In this document: piece after piece, positions 32,265 through 40,824 of the stretch
How the letters are laid out: each line of letters opens with the position of its first letter
Numbering within the stretch: position 1 is the first letter of the stretch
NCBI GenBank assembly: GCA_019118525.1
Contig: DWYV01000027.1
Span: forward strand, 1 to 64,000
Source of the DNA: Candidatus Bariatricus faecipullorum
Lineage (GTDB): Bacteria; Bacillota; Clostridia; Lachnospirales; Lachnospiraceae
Length of the DNA: 64,000 nucleotides
Direction: 5' to 3'
Position numbers and translations under genes: made by a program
The notes under the pieces: generated by a model
Databases searched by the model: none
The model's input: only the letters and a program-made list of their open reading frames with translations
What the model was told of the DNA's origin: nothing

Positions 32265-33251
32265 TTAAAAATGGAATGCAAAAAGGTTTTCAAGAAATTT
32301 TTTCTTTTCCTTATTCTGCGCCACACAGAGCTGCAGTTTTTCCACATTTTTTGCCGGAATCCACGCTTTGCTGGAATGAAAATACGTATTGGCCGTCTTC
32401 CAGAATTTTTCCGGATAGCAGAGCCGGATTGCCAGATATTCCCGCTGAACTTTTCCAAGAGTCAGTACAGAATCGTAGCCCCGCATCATCTGATAGCCGG
32501 TCCGCTCGTCAAACCGGTTTTTCTCCAGTGTCTTCCGAAGAAAATAATAAAAATCCGCAAGCTGGATATCCCGGTGGGCGTGTTCAAAACACGTGACGGC
32601 AATCCCCTGCGGACATATCAGGATATTGTGGTAATTGTAGTCTCCGTGTATTACGTCGCCCCCTTCCAGGGCCTTCTGCCGCAGTTCTTCCGTCCGGCTT
32701 TTCTCCAGCCTTTCCCGGGCTGTCTCCGCCCAGGAATACATCTCATCAAAGGCCTGCAGAAAAGCATATTCAAACTCTCCCTTGAGACTTCTCCTGCGGA
32801 TAAAATTCCGCACCTTCCTGAGTTCCCGGCTGTGCCGTTCAAATTCCTCCGCCAGCGGCGGTGGCCCCGCCGGCATCCATTCTGCCCCGAAATGAAGGGC
32901 CTGATGAATCCGTGCCAGCTGGCGGGACGCCTCTTTCAGCTCGCTTTCCCTCCGGACATCGCATTCTCTTCCCTGAAACCATTTTTTTACCATATAAGAT
33001 GTGCCGTCAGCGGCACAGCTGACCAGCGCTCCTTCCCTGTTTTTCAGTGGAATATCCGTCATGGTCAGGCCATTTTCCTGCAGCTTCCGGTACACCTCTT
33101 CCAGTACCGGAAACCGTGCCGCTGCCCGGGGCACTTCTTTCAAAAGGAAAAGTCCTCTGTCCGTATCACACAAAACAGCACCCCTGATTCGTCGGGTGCT
33201 GTACACATCCAGTTCGTACTGTTCCAGTACGCTGATTCCACAGTCTCTCAT
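32265..33251 (-). CDS. CotS-family kinase-like protein
   Basis: A 328-residue protein of the aminoglycoside/choline-kinase-like fold. VIHGDYNYHNIL is the catalytic Brenner-type motif and the Mg-binding position follows at FEHAHRDIQLADFYYF. The N-lobe shows LFLLKEVPRA. CotS and YutH relatives are found in spore coats, and their substrates are mostly unknown. The ATG at 33251 follows GCAGGGGGATGTT, a ribosome site that is part of a hairpin. No signal peptide is present. Confidence 0.82.
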   Translation of the reverse strand: MRDCGISVLEQYELDVYSTRRIRGAVLCDTDRGLFLLKEVPRAAARFPVLEEVYRKLQENGLTMTDIPLKNREGALVSCAADGTSYMVKKWFQGRECDVRRESELKEASRQLARIHQALHFGAEWMPAGPPPLAEEFERHSRELRKVRNFIRRRSLKGEFEYAFLQAFDEMYSWAETARERLEKSRTEELRQKALEGGDVIHGDYNYHNILICPQGIAVTCFEHAHRDIQLADFYYFLRKTLEKNRFDERTGYQMMRGYDSVLTLGKVQREYLAIRLCYPEKFWKTANTYFHSSKAWIPAKNVEKLQLCVAQNKEKKKFLENLFAFHF

Positions 33252-33256
33252 AACAT

Positions 33257-33308
33257 CCCCCTGCGACAGCATTTATCATGTTCTTTTAAATGTATGCCGC
33301 AGGAGGGG
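33257..33308 (-). promoter_or_regulatory. Hairpin covering the cotS-like ribosome site
   Basis: In the 61-base gap between cca and the cotS-like gene, CCTGCG pairs with CGCAGG and GCAT with ATGC around a 3-base bulge. The 3' arm contains the presumed ribosome site. It could limit translation or mark processing; this is inference. Confidence 0.4.
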
Positions 33309-33312
33309 CAAA

Positions 33313-34641
33313 TCATGCCTGGTTTTTCGCCATTTCCAGAAGTACTTCCTTCTGATTCTTTTCCGGGTGTTCCAGTACTTCCGCAAGAAGCGCATTCAGT
33401 ATTTTCCCGATTTCCGGACCGGGATTTATTCCCAGCTTTATCAGGTCTCCTCCGTTTACCGCCAGAGTCTTAAGGGAAACGCATTCCTGCCGTTCCAGGA
33501 TATCCCGGTAGCACTGTTCCACTCCTGCCAGGTTGGCTTCCTTTTCTTCTTTTAAATAGCTGCTCTGGGCCGCAGTATCCGCCCGGCGCACCTTCAGATA
33601 GCGGGGAAACAGTTCCTCACCTATCCGGTTCATGGCCCGGCGGACGTTCCGCGCCTGAGCCGGCATCCGGTAATCATGATAATACACCAGTTTTTCCACT
33701 TTCTGCCTGGTGTCATTGTCAAATTTCAGCCGCCGCATAATTCCGGAGGCGATTCGGGCGCTTACCTCCGCATGCCCCTTAAAATGGGCCCGTCCTGTCT
33801 CGTCCACCGTTTTTTTCTCCGGTTTTCCCATATCGTGAAACAGCATGGTCAGCCGGAGAATCTTCTCCGGCTCCACGGCCATCAGGGCGTGAATGGTGTG
33901 TTCCCCCACATTATAGCAGTGGTAGGGCGTCTCCTGCTCCGTTTCCATCATCCGGTCAAATTCCGGAAGAATGACTCCTGTAATTCCCAGTTCCCAGGCA
34001 TCCCGGATTTTCTCCGGATGGAAAGACACCAGCAGCTTCACCAGCTCTGTCTGAATCCGCTCCGCGCTGATACGGCGCAGGTCACCAGCCCGGTCCCGGA
34101 TGGCCTCCCGGGTCTTTTCCTCAATGGAAAATCCAAGCTGGGCCCCGAACCGGACGGCCCGGAGAATCCGCAGGGCGTCCTCGGAAAACCGCTCTTCTGG
34201 GCTTCCCACACACCGGATAATCCCGGCCGAGAGGTCTTCCATGCCGCCAAACAGATCTACCAGTCCTTTTTCCCCGTTGTAGGCCATTGCGTTTATCGTA
34301 AAATCCCGGCGCAGCAGGTCTTCTTTCAGGCTCCTGGTAAAGGTCACTTCTTTGGGATGACGGCTGTCTTCATATTCTCCGTCTATCCGGTAAGTAGTGA
34401 CTTCAAAATTCTCATGTTCGAGAACCACGGTTACCGTTCCGTGTGCAATCCCCGTATCAAAGGTCCGCGGAAACAGACGTTTTACCTCCTCCGGCATGGC
34501 CGAAGTCGTGATGTCCCAGTCTTCCGGGCTTCTCCCCAGAATAGAATCCCGGACACATCCGCCCACAGCCCAGGCCTCAAACCCGCCGTCCTGGAGGGTG
34601 CCGATAATCTCCTGCACTTTTTCCGGTAACTGAATCTTCAT
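33313..34641 (-). CDS. cca: CCA tRNA nucleotidyltransferase
   Basis: A 442-residue class II enzyme that adds or repairs the 3' CCA of tRNA. The catalytic motif is AVGGCVRDSILGRSPEDWDI, with the DxD-type pair in DWD, followed by RDFTINAMAYN and the RILRAVRFGAQLGF motif. A central HD segment (LTMLFHDMGKPEKK, then HFKGHAEVSA) is present. It begins 12 bases after the proS stop, so it likely shares the T-box-controlled transcript. Confidence 0.95.
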   Translation of the reverse strand: MKIQLPEKVQEIIGTLQDGGFEAWAVGGCVRDSILGRSPEDWDITTSAMPEEVKRLFPRTFDTGIAHGTVTVVLEHENFEVTTYRIDGEYEDSRHPKEVTFTRSLKEDLLRRDFTINAMAYNGEKGLVDLFGGMEDLSAGIIRCVGSPEERFSEDALRILRAVRFGAQLGFSIEEKTREAIRDRAGDLRRISAERIQTELVKLLVSFHPEKIRDAWELGITGVILPEFDRMMETEQETPYHCYNVGEHTIHALMAVEPEKILRLTMLFHDMGKPEKKTVDETGRAHFKGHAEVSARIASGIMRRLKFDNDTRQKVEKLVYYHDYRMPAQARNVRRAMNRIGEELFPRYLKVRRADTAAQSSYLKEEKEANLAGVEQCYRDILERQECVSLKTLAVNGGDLIKLGINPGPEIGKILNALLAEVLEHPEKNQKEVLLEMAKNQA

Positions 34642-34653
34642 TGTCCTCGTCTC

Positions 34654-36096
34654 CTAGTACGCTTTTCCAAAATAAACCATGTGTTTTGCCGGTTTCCCGC
34701 AGTAAATACAGGTATCGCCGATGGCCTCTTCGCCCTGGCAGATACACCGGGAGGAAGCGCCACCGGTTTCCGTCTTGATTTCGTCCTCACATTCTTCGCT
34801 TCCGCACCACATAGCCTTGATAAATCCACGGTTCTGGGCAAATTTCTCTTTCATTTCGTCCATGGTCAGAGCGGTATCGATATGGGCGTCCAGAAATGCC
34901 TTTGCCCGCTCATACATGTCTTTCTGAATCTCTTCCAGAATCTCGCCCAGACGGGTGCTGATATCTTCCATGGAAACGAAGATTTTCTCTCTCGTATCCC
35001 GGCGTACCACTACCACCTGGTTCTTCTCGATATCCTTCGGTCCGATTTCAATCCGGGTAGGAATACCCAGCATTTCCTGCTCGCTGAATTTCCAGCCGGG
35101 GCTCTTCTCGGAATCGTCCATCTTCACACTGTATCCTGCCTTCTGCAGCTGTTCGGTAAGTTCCGCCGCTTTTTCCAGAACGCCCTCTTTATGCTGGGCA
35201 ACCGGAATTACCCGTGTCTGCACCGGCGCAATTCTGGGGGGCAGTACCAGACCGCTGTCATCTCCATGCACCATAATAATCGCTCCGATAATCCGGGTGG
35301 AAAGCCCCCAGGAAGTCTCATATACGCTGTGCAGTTCGTTATTCTTATCCAGGTACTTAATGTCAAACGCATCCGGAAATGCGCTTCCAAAGAAGTGGCT
35401 GGTAGCTGACTGCAGGGCTTTCCCGTCATGCATCAGTGCCTCTACCGTATAGGTATCCTGGGCGCCCGCGAATTTCTCGCTCTCGGTCTTCGGTCCTGAC
35501 ACGAAAGGAATCGCCAGGGAATCCCGGATGAAATCCTGATAAACCTTAAGCATGGTCAGTGTCCGCTCCTCGGCCTCTTCATAGGTAGCATGGATGGTAT
35601 GGCCTTCCTGCCATAAGAATTCCCGGGAACGCAGGAAAGGACGGGTCGTCTTTTCCCAGCGCAGAACAGAGTTCCACTGATTCCATACCTTGGGCAGATC
35701 CCGGTAGGACTGTACGGTTCTGGACCACAAATCGCAGAACAGGGTCTCCGACGTGGGCCGGATACACATCTTCTCCTGCAGACGTTCTGCTCCGCCTTTG
35801 GTAACCCAGGCCACTTCCGGCGCGAATCCCTCCACATGGTCCTTTTCCTTCTGAAGCAGGCTTTCCGGTATCAGAACCGGAAGATACACGTTCTCCACAC
35901 CGGTTTCCTTAAACCGCTTATCCAGGTCCGCCTGAATTTTTTCCCAGATGGCATAGCCGTTGGGCAGGTAGTTCAGACATCCCTTTACGGAAGAGTAGTC
36001 ACAGAGTTTTGCCTCCCGCACCACATCCGTGTACCACTGGGCAAAATCCTCTTCCCGGGAAGTAATGGATTCTACAAATTTCTTTTCCTTTGCCAT
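34654..36096 (-). CDS. proS: Prolyl-tRNA synthetase, archaeal/eukaryotic type
   Basis: A 480-residue class II synthetase. Motif 2 is [17 protein letters not shown] and motif 3 lies near [14 protein letters not shown]; the INS editing domain of the bacterial long form is absent and the C-terminal zinc-type extension ([10 protein letters not shown], then [17 protein letters not shown]) is present. This short type is common in Clostridia. Control by the upstream proline T-box is well supported. Confidence 0.96.
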   Translation of the reverse strand: MAKEKKFVESITSREEDFAQWYTDVVREAKLCDYSSVKGCLNYLPNGYAIWEKIQADLDKRFKETGVENVYLPVLIPESLLQKEKDHVEGFAPEVAWVTKGGAERLQEKMCIRPTSETLFCDLWSRTVQSYRDLPKVWNQWNSVLRWEKTTRPFLRSREFLWQEGHTIHATYEEAEERTLTMLKVYQDFIRDSLAIPFVSGPKTESEKFAGAQDTYTVEALMHDGKALQSATSHFFGSAFPDAFDIKYLDKNNELHSVYETSWGLSTRIIGAIIMVHGDDSGLVLPPRIAPVQTRVIPVAQHKEGVLEKAAELTEQLQKAGYSVKMDDSEKSPGWKFSEQEMLGIPTRIEIGPKDIEKNQVVVVRRDTREKIFVSMEDISTRLGEILEEIQKDMYERAKAFLDAHIDTALTMDEMKEKFAQNRGFIKAMWCGSEECEDEIKTETGGASSRCICQGEEAIGDTCIYCGKPAKHMVYFGKAY

Positions 36097-36168
36097 TTCT
36101 GCTCTCTCCTTTTCTTTTTTCTGGTTTCGGGCAGAGCCTGATTTGGGAATGCGTATCCCTGGTATAGA

Positions 36169-36405
36169 AAAACCGCCGGCTCCTGCCCCCTCAGGGACCG
36201 GAATACCGGCGGTACCACCCTAAATTAACGTCCCCGCAGTTTCTGCGAAACGTTCCCTTCATTTTCCGTTAACGCCGGATACGCCCTGCTTTCACAGGGA
36301 AGCTCCCAGACCGGTTCCGCAGTCCACATGCAGTCCTTCTCACCATACCGGACCTCTCTTTGCCAGCTTTTCTGCGTACTAATTCTGTTCATCGCCCATA
36401 ATTTT
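36169..36405 (-). promoter_or_regulatory. T-box riboswitch controlling proS
   Basis: The minus strand carries the T-box AGGGTGGTACCGCCGG (about 36208-36223), an overlapping terminator stem CCGCCGG with CCGGCGG followed by TTTTT (36169-36212), and a stem I region with GATGAACAGAATTAGTA and AGAGAGGTCC motifs. A CCG in GGAACCGGTC near the 3' side of stem I is a suitable proline specifier codon. Uncharged tRNA-Pro would promote read-through into proS and probably cca. Confidence 0.93.
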
Positions 36406-36420
36406 TTTGAATTACAAAAA

Positions 36421-36449
36421 ATTTTATGCTAAAACCGCATATTTGTCAA
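36421..36449 (-). promoter_or_regulatory. Promoter of the proS T-box transcript
   Basis: TTGACA (36444-36449) and TAAAAT (36421-36426) on the minus strand are 17 bases apart and lie directly upstream of the T-box. Confidence 0.8.
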
Positions 36450-36558
36450 CCCGTTTTGGGGAATCTCCCCATGTCCGGCTTCTTTCGTTGACATTCGCCC
36501 GCGGACTGTGTTTAAATGAAGATAGATATCAGATACGCAGGAAAAGGGGGGATTATGC

Positions 36559-37251
36559 ATGAGAAAAGAGAACCAGTTTGAGACCCTGTACGAGGATGGT
36601 CATATCATTGTATGTATCAAGCCGGCCGGCGTGCCGGTAGAAACCAGAAAGACCGGGACTCCCGACATGCTGAGCCTTCTGCGGAATTACTTTTCTCCGT
36701 CGAAGGCGCCCCATCTTTCTATCATACACCGGCTGGACCAGCCGGTGGAAGGGCTTCTCGTTTTCGCCAAGACCCTGACGGCGGCAAGAGCCCTGAACCG
36801 GCAGCTTCAGGAGGACGGTTTCGGAAAAGAATATCTGGCAGTCACCTGCGGTTTTCTGCCGCATTCTTCCGGAAAGCTGACAGATTATCTGGTGAAGGAC
36901 GGAAGAAATAATCTGTCCCAGGTCTGCCCGGAAAATACGCCGCTTGCCAAATATGCCGAACTTTCCTATCAGGTCACGGCAAAGGACCGGGAAGCAAACC
37001 TTTCCCTGGTTCATGTCACCCTGAAAACCGGGCGGCATCATCAGATACGGGTACAGCTGGCCCACGCCGGAGCCCCGCTTTGGGGTGACAGCAAATACAA
37101 TCCGGAGTTTGTTCATGCGCCAGGCTATCATCCCATTGCCCTGTGCGCTTTCCGGCTCCGTTTCCTCCATCCGGTCTCCCGGAAGCCCCTGGAATTTGAA
37201 ATCATTCCCCATGGTCCCGGATTTACACATTTTATGGAGACATTATCCTGA
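36559..37251 (+). CDS. RluA-family pseudouridine synthase
   Basis: A 230-residue RNA pseudouridine synthase without an S4 domain. The catalytic motif is IIHRLDQPVEG (Asp60), with KEYLAVTCG and TGRHHQIRVQLAHAG downstream. The usual HRLDxxTSG is altered to HRLDQPVEG, so it belongs to a divergent subgroup. The RNA target is unknown. The gene is divergent from the T-box transcript. Confidence 0.9.
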   Translation: MRKENQFETLYEDGHIIVCIKPAGVPVETRKTGTPDMLSLLRNYFSPSKAPHLSIIHRLDQPVEGLLVFAKTLTAARALNRQLQEDGFGKEYLAVTCGFLPHSSGKLTDYLVKDGRNNLSQVCPENTPLAKYAELSYQVTAKDREANLSLVHVTLKTGRHHQIRVQLAHAGAPLWGDSKYNPEFVHAPGYHPIALCAFRLRFLHPVSRKPLEFEIIPHGPGFTHFMETLS

Positions 37252-37361
37252 TTTCTTAACTTTTGTTTAGGAATTTGAAACTCTATTGTAATGTCACTCC
37301 CGTATAATGTAAAATAACAGTCAGAAACAGCAGTTTCGATTTTAGAAAAGGGGGCTATACT

Positions 37362-37523
37362 ATGACAGCCGAGTTAATCAGACAGGTAAAGGAAATTCAG
37401 CAGAAGCTGGTAAACTATGACATGCGGGGCGAAGACTGGGAGGAAAAGCAGGAGGTCATCCGCAAACTGGAAGATGTGACATCCTATCTCAAGGATGCAC
37501 TGGCAAAGGGGATTGAATTTTAA
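37362..37523 (+). CDS. 53-residue helical protein
   Basis: A short frame with AAAAGGGGGC ahead of the ATG. It starts MTAELIRQVKEIQQKL and ends LAKGIEF, is highly charged and is predicted to be mostly helical, with no membrane segment or Cys. Its stop lies two bases before the start of the HAD gene, which indicates an operon. A TATAAT lies at about 37303 without a well-spaced -35 box. Not recognised as a known family. Confidence 0.65.
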   Translation: MTAELIRQVKEIQQKLVNYDMRGEDWEEKQEVIRKLEDVTSYLKDALAKGIEF

Positions 37524-37525
37524 TT

Positions 37526-38200
37526 ATGATACTGGATGCACTGGTTTTTGATATGGACGGGCTGATTTTCGACTCAGAGAGAGTCGTACAGCGCACCTGG
37601 AATGACGCAGGCGAACAGCTGGGTTACGGAAAAATCGGCGAGCACATTTACAACACACTTGGCTTTAACGTGAAAAGACGTAAGGAATATTTTCAGGGCG
37701 TCTTCGGCCAGGATTTTCCCATGGATGATTTCAACCGGATTACGAGAGCCCGGTTCCAGGAAATTGTGGCCGAAGAAGGTCTTGCCATGAAACCGGGCGT
37801 CCGGGAACTTCTGAACTGGGCACACAGCCGGGGCATAAAAACAGCCGTGGCGACTTCGTCACGGCGGGTTTACTCTACAGACCTGCTCAAAAGAGCAGAT
37901 ATCTGGAAGCTGCTGGACGGGGCTGTGTTTGGCGACATGGTCACAAACGCAAAACCGGATCCGGAGATTTACCTGACTGCCTGCTCACTGATACATGCCG
38001 TACCGGCAAGAAGCGTGGCCCTGGAAGACGCTCCTGCCGGAATCCGCTCTGCCCATGCGGCAGGCATGATTCCGGTCATGGTGCCTGACCTGGTTCAGCC
38101 GGATGAGGAAACCCTCCGTCTCTGCGCAGGAAAGTTTGAGAGTCTTCTGGATGTCATCCCCTATCTGGAGGATGGCAGGGGGCCCACCAGCCGTTCATAG
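37526..38200 (+). CDS. HAD-superfamily phosphatase, beta-phosphoglucomutase-like
   Basis: A 224-residue HAD hydrolase with motif I FDMDGLIFDSE, motif II VATSS, motif III lysine in NAKPDPEIYL and motif IV LEDAPAGIRSA. This is subclass I with an alpha-helical cap. It would dephosphorylate or isomerise a sugar phosphate; the substrate cannot be determined. It overlaps the convergent gene at 38161-38526 by 40 bases. Confidence 0.92.
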   Translation: MILDALVFDMDGLIFDSERVVQRTWNDAGEQLGYGKIGEHIYNTLGFNVKRRKEYFQGVFGQDFPMDDFNRITRARFQEIVAEEGLAMKPGVRELLNWAHSRGIKTAVATSSRRVYSTDLLKRADIWKLLDGAVFGDMVTNAKPDPEIYLTACSLIHAVPARSVALEDAPAGIRSAHAAGMIPVMVPDLVQPDEETLRLCAGKFESLLDVIPYLEDGRGPTSRS

Positions 38201-38526
38201 TCCAGGGCGAACTGCTCCACCTGTTTTTCCAGACCGGAAGAATCGCCGTCTGAAAGGGAACCAAGCAGAGCGCCCATCTTTTCTTTCAGTCCCTGCGGAT
38301 TATACGGCGGCACCACAGCAAAATCGCTGTATGCCCGCAGTTTCTGAAAATAGAGGGAAGTCTCCTCCTCTTCCTTTGCGGCAGAACAGATTTCATACAT
38401 TGCCCTGCAGTCCGATACATCGGTATCTTCCACCTTTCTGCAAAGCCATTTTCCAAGGAAGTACTGGTCATTTCCAATCCGGTAGACAAATCCCGGATAC
38501 TGTAGCAGCCGTTCCAGCACTGACAT
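38161..38526 (-). CDS. Uncharacterised 121-residue protein
   Basis: Starts MSVLERLLQYPGFVYRIGND after a GAAGGGTGTGT site; the frame is open further upstream but without support. It is acidic and helical, with no transmembrane segment. Not recognised. Convergent with and slightly overlapping the HAD gene. Confidence 0.6.
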   Translation of the reverse strand: MSVLERLLQYPGFVYRIGNDQYFLGKWLCRKVEDTDVSDCRAMYEICSAAKEEEETSLYFQKLRAYSDFAVVPPYNPQGLKEKMGALLGSLSDGDSSGLEKQVEQFALDYERLVGPLPSSR

Positions 38527-38642
38527 ACACACCCTTCTTTCTGTAAAGTGCGGGCCGATTCCTTCCGGCCCGGGTTTCGGAGCTTCTGACGCTTCTATCA
38601 TTGTCTAATAACTGTAACAAATATAAGGAGAAAATACAAGGT

Positions 38643-38912
38643 ATGAAACGAATCCGAAGACATTTTATTTTTTCCGGACGGGTGCAGGGCGTCGGCTTCC
38701 GCTACAGCGCCATGTATCTGGCCCAGAGCCTCGGCCTTACAGGCTGGGTAAAAAACTGTTGGGACGGAACCGTGGAAATGGAAGCCCAGGGCGACCCCGA
38801 ATCCGTTGCCCTGCTCCTCTCCCGCCTCCACAGCCGCAGCTTTATCCGGATAGAACACGTAGTGGAAACTGACATCCCTCTGGAAGAAGAACACAGCTTC
38901 CTGGTAAAATAA
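38643..38912 (+). CDS. acyP: Acylphosphatase
   Basis: An 89-residue enzyme that hydrolyses acyl phosphates. The phosphate-binding loop GRVQGVGFR and the catalytic Asn in GWVKNCWDGTVEMEAQG are intact. The ATG at 38643 gives the usual family length; AAGGAG lies about 13 bases upstream. Confidence 0.95.
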   Translation: MKRIRRHFIFSGRVQGVGFRYSAMYLAQSLGLTGWVKNCWDGTVEMEAQGDPESVALLLSRLHSRSFIRIEHVVETDIPLEEEHSFLVK

Positions 38913-38945
38913 TATTTCCCCATTCACATTCGCCCATTTTATGGT

Positions 38946-39187
38946 ATAATGTCGTCAGACATTATACCGGCGCCGCCCCGGGCCGACCACAGGGAGGCAG
39001 TTACCATGCCGGGGCGTGTGCATCCGCCGGAGGCATAACATGTGCGAAGCATATGTCATAATGTCGTCAGACATTATACCGGCGCCGCCCCGGGCCGACC
39101 ACAGGGAGGCAGTTACCATGCCGGGGCGTGTGCATCCGCCGGAGGCATGGCATGGGCGAAGCACATGGTTAATGTATGTCGTCAGAC
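38946..39187. repeat. Tandem 112-bp repeat with palindrome, two full copies and a partial third
   Basis: Copies begin at 38946 and 39058; the first 91 bases are identical and the following 21 diverge slightly. Each begins with the palindrome ATAATGTCGTCAGACATTAT, which extends to 11-base arms in copy 1. A remnant, ATGTCGTCAGAC then CAGTCATTATA, lies at 39176-39203. In copy 1 the palindrome overlaps a TATAAT box. No convincing gene lies in 38913-39226. Confidence 0.92.
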
Positions 39188-39226
39188 TCATCAGTCATTA
39201 TATCAGGGAGTAAGGGGATTAAAATC

Positions 39227-39814
39227 GTGGACGAAAACAAGCTGGAAGCAAAACTGCTGAAGATTAAAGCTCTGGCAGAACGGGGGGAAGGCGGAGAACG
39301 GGAATCTGCCCTCCGGCTTTACCAGAAGCTGTTGAAAAAATACGACATAGACGAGGAAGCACTTCAGAAAGACAGACTGAACAAACACTGGTTTACTTAT
39401 CACAGCGACATCGAGGAAAACCTGCTGGTACAGATTTTCTACATGGTAACCGGGGACACGGAATATTTCCGCCGCAAGAGCAAGACCCGGGGAAACCAGT
39501 GTGGGTGCATGTGTACGGATTTTGAGAAAACGGAAATCCGCTTTTATTTTGAGTTTTACCGAAAGGCCCTTCAGGAAGAACTGGAGGCGTTCCTGATGGC
39601 CTTTAAACTGAAAAACCATCTCTTCCCGGATGAAAGCGCACGCTGTTATGTGGCGGAGGAAGCGGAAGACCCCGAAGTATCGGACATCCTTCTGAAAGCC
39701 CAGAAACTGGCAGAAGACATCGACAAGTCCAGTCCGGTGCGCATGATTTCCACAGAAGCCTCTGACATTCCGGAAGAAAACGAACCGGAACTTTCCGAAA
39801 GTTCCGTCGGATAA
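39227..39814 (+). CDS. DUF2786-like protein
   Basis: A 195-residue protein. The N-terminal segment KLEAKLLKIKALAERG, then ESALRLYQKLLKKYDID (residues about 4-48) resembles DUF2786. The middle has CGCMCTDFEKTEIRFYFEFYR and the C-terminus is acidic. The GTG at 39227 is preferred because GGAGTAAGGGG precedes it with good spacing; an ATG at 39176 lies inside the repeat without a ribosome site. Function unknown; related proteins are often phage- or plasmid-borne. Confidence 0.7.
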   Translation: MDENKLEAKLLKIKALAERGEGGERESALRLYQKLLKKYDIDEEALQKDRLNKHWFTYHSDIEENLLVQIFYMVTGDTEYFRRKSKTRGNQCGCMCTDFEKTEIRFYFEFYRKALQEELEAFLMAFKLKNHLFPDESARCYVAEEAEDPEVSDILLKAQKLAEDIDKSSPVRMISTEASDIPEENEPELSESSVG

Positions 39815-39824
39815 AAGACGAAAG

Positions 39825-39873
39825 AAAAAGCCCCGCATAAATGAAAGGAATCTTCATCTGTGCGGGGCTTTTT
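39825..39873. terminator. Bidirectional terminator
   Basis: An 11-bp stem built on AAAGCCCCGCA and TGCGGGGCTTT, with A and T flanks, separates two convergent genes. The loop contains a further short dyad. Confidence 0.9.
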
Positions 39874-39890
39874 ATGTCTGTTCTTCTTCT

Positions 39891-40130
39891 CTACAGCAGT
39901 TTCTGTTTTCCAAATTCTTCCTCCATTCTTCTCTTCCGGAAACCGGTTGCGTGGCTTATCATACTGCAGAATCTTTCAAATGCAAAAGCCGCCTTCTCCA
40001 TAAAAGTGAGGCCGGACATTTCTTCGGGCGTCATCTGTACCTGGGAGCGCAGCCAGTAGTCCCAGAGCATACGGCAGGCAACCATCAGTCCGGCAATTAC
40101 AAACAGTATCCAGTAGGTTCTTTCTAACAT
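39891..40130 (-). CDS. 79-residue single-pass membrane protein
   Basis: Starts MLERTYWILFVIAGLMVAC after AAAGGAGTGCTGGAT. One transmembrane helix (about residues 6-25) is followed by a cytoplasmic, charged tail (VQMTPEEMSGLTFMEKA, then FRKRRMEEEFGKQ). Not recognised. Confidence 0.65.
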   Translation of the reverse strand: MLERTYWILFVIAGLMVACRMLWDYWLRSQVQMTPEEMSGLTFMEKAAFAFERFCSMISHATGFRKRRMEEEFGKQKLL

Positions 40131-40391
40131 ATCCAGCACTCCTTTCTTTATCATTTCTTATATCGTATCCCTTTTCTTTTAATTAGTCAATATTTTTAAC
40201 ACATTGTTAATATTTTTTCTGATTATAGCATTCTGCATTTATTTTTCTCTGACATTTTTGCCTTTCGGAACGCCCCGCCTTTGAAAAACTTCTTTTTTCA
40301 ATTTTATTTTCCTTCTTTCCCTGCTATACTACAAGTAGGATAAAAAAACCGTATTTTCCCGAAAGGGATTGCTTTCAGAAAGGAGTCTGTT

Positions 40392-40763
40392 ATGAAATAC
40401 TACATCTGTAGACACTGCGGAAATATTATCACGTTTGCCAATCAGTCCGGCGTTCCGGTTTTCTGCTGCGGAGAAGCCATGGAGGAACTGATTCCGGGCA
40501 CCACGGACGCCGCCGTAGAAAAACATGTGCCCGTCATCACTCAGGAGGGAAATACCGTCACGGTCTGTGTAGGGTCTGCTCCCCATCCCATGCTGGAAGA
40601 GCACTTTATTGAATGGATTTCTCTGGAAACCAGGGAAGGATACCAGCACAAAGAACTGAATCCCGGCGAAGAGCCAAAGGCAGTATTTGCTCTTTCGGAA
40701 GAGGATTCTGTCGTGGCGGCCTATGCTTACTGTAATCTTCACGGCCTCTGGAAATCCGAATAA
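40392..40763 (+). CDS. Desulfoferrodoxin-type superoxide reductase
   Basis: A 123-residue two-iron superoxide reductase. The rubredoxin-like centre I uses C6, C9, C25 and C26 (CRHC and CC). Centre II is complete: H46 (KHVPV), H66 and H72 (HPMLEEH), C115 and H118 (CNLHG). It reduces superoxide to peroxide without producing O2, the usual strategy of strict anaerobes. It has its own intergenic region and a terminator, so it is probably monocistronic. Confidence 0.95.
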   Translation: MKYYICRHCGNIITFANQSGVPVFCCGEAMEELIPGTTDAAVEKHVPVITQEGNTVTVCVGSAPHPMLEEHFIEWISLETREGYQHKELNPGEEPKAVFALSEEDSVVAAYAYCNLHGLWKSE

Positions 40764-40768
40764 TAAAA

Positions 40769-40808
40769 TAAGCGGGCAGGGGGAAAATTCCTTCCCTCTG
40801 CCCGTTTA
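40769..40808. terminator. Bidirectional terminator
   Basis: GCGGGCAGGGGGA and TCCCTCTGCCCGT arms around a short loop, with T-rich and A-rich flanks, lie between the convergent superoxide reductase and acetyltransferase genes. Confidence 0.85.
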
Positions 40809-40824
40809 CTGTAATACTGCAAAT

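Noticed and set aside
36553..37230. A 225-codon minus-strand frame opposite the RluA-type gene
   Set aside because: The plus-strand frame has the HRLD motif and the proper start; the minus-strand one is a shadow.
38946..39187. CRISPR array or gene pair encoded in the tandem repeat
   Set aside because: Repeat unit is 112 bases without unique spacers. Short frames across it have no ribosome sites.
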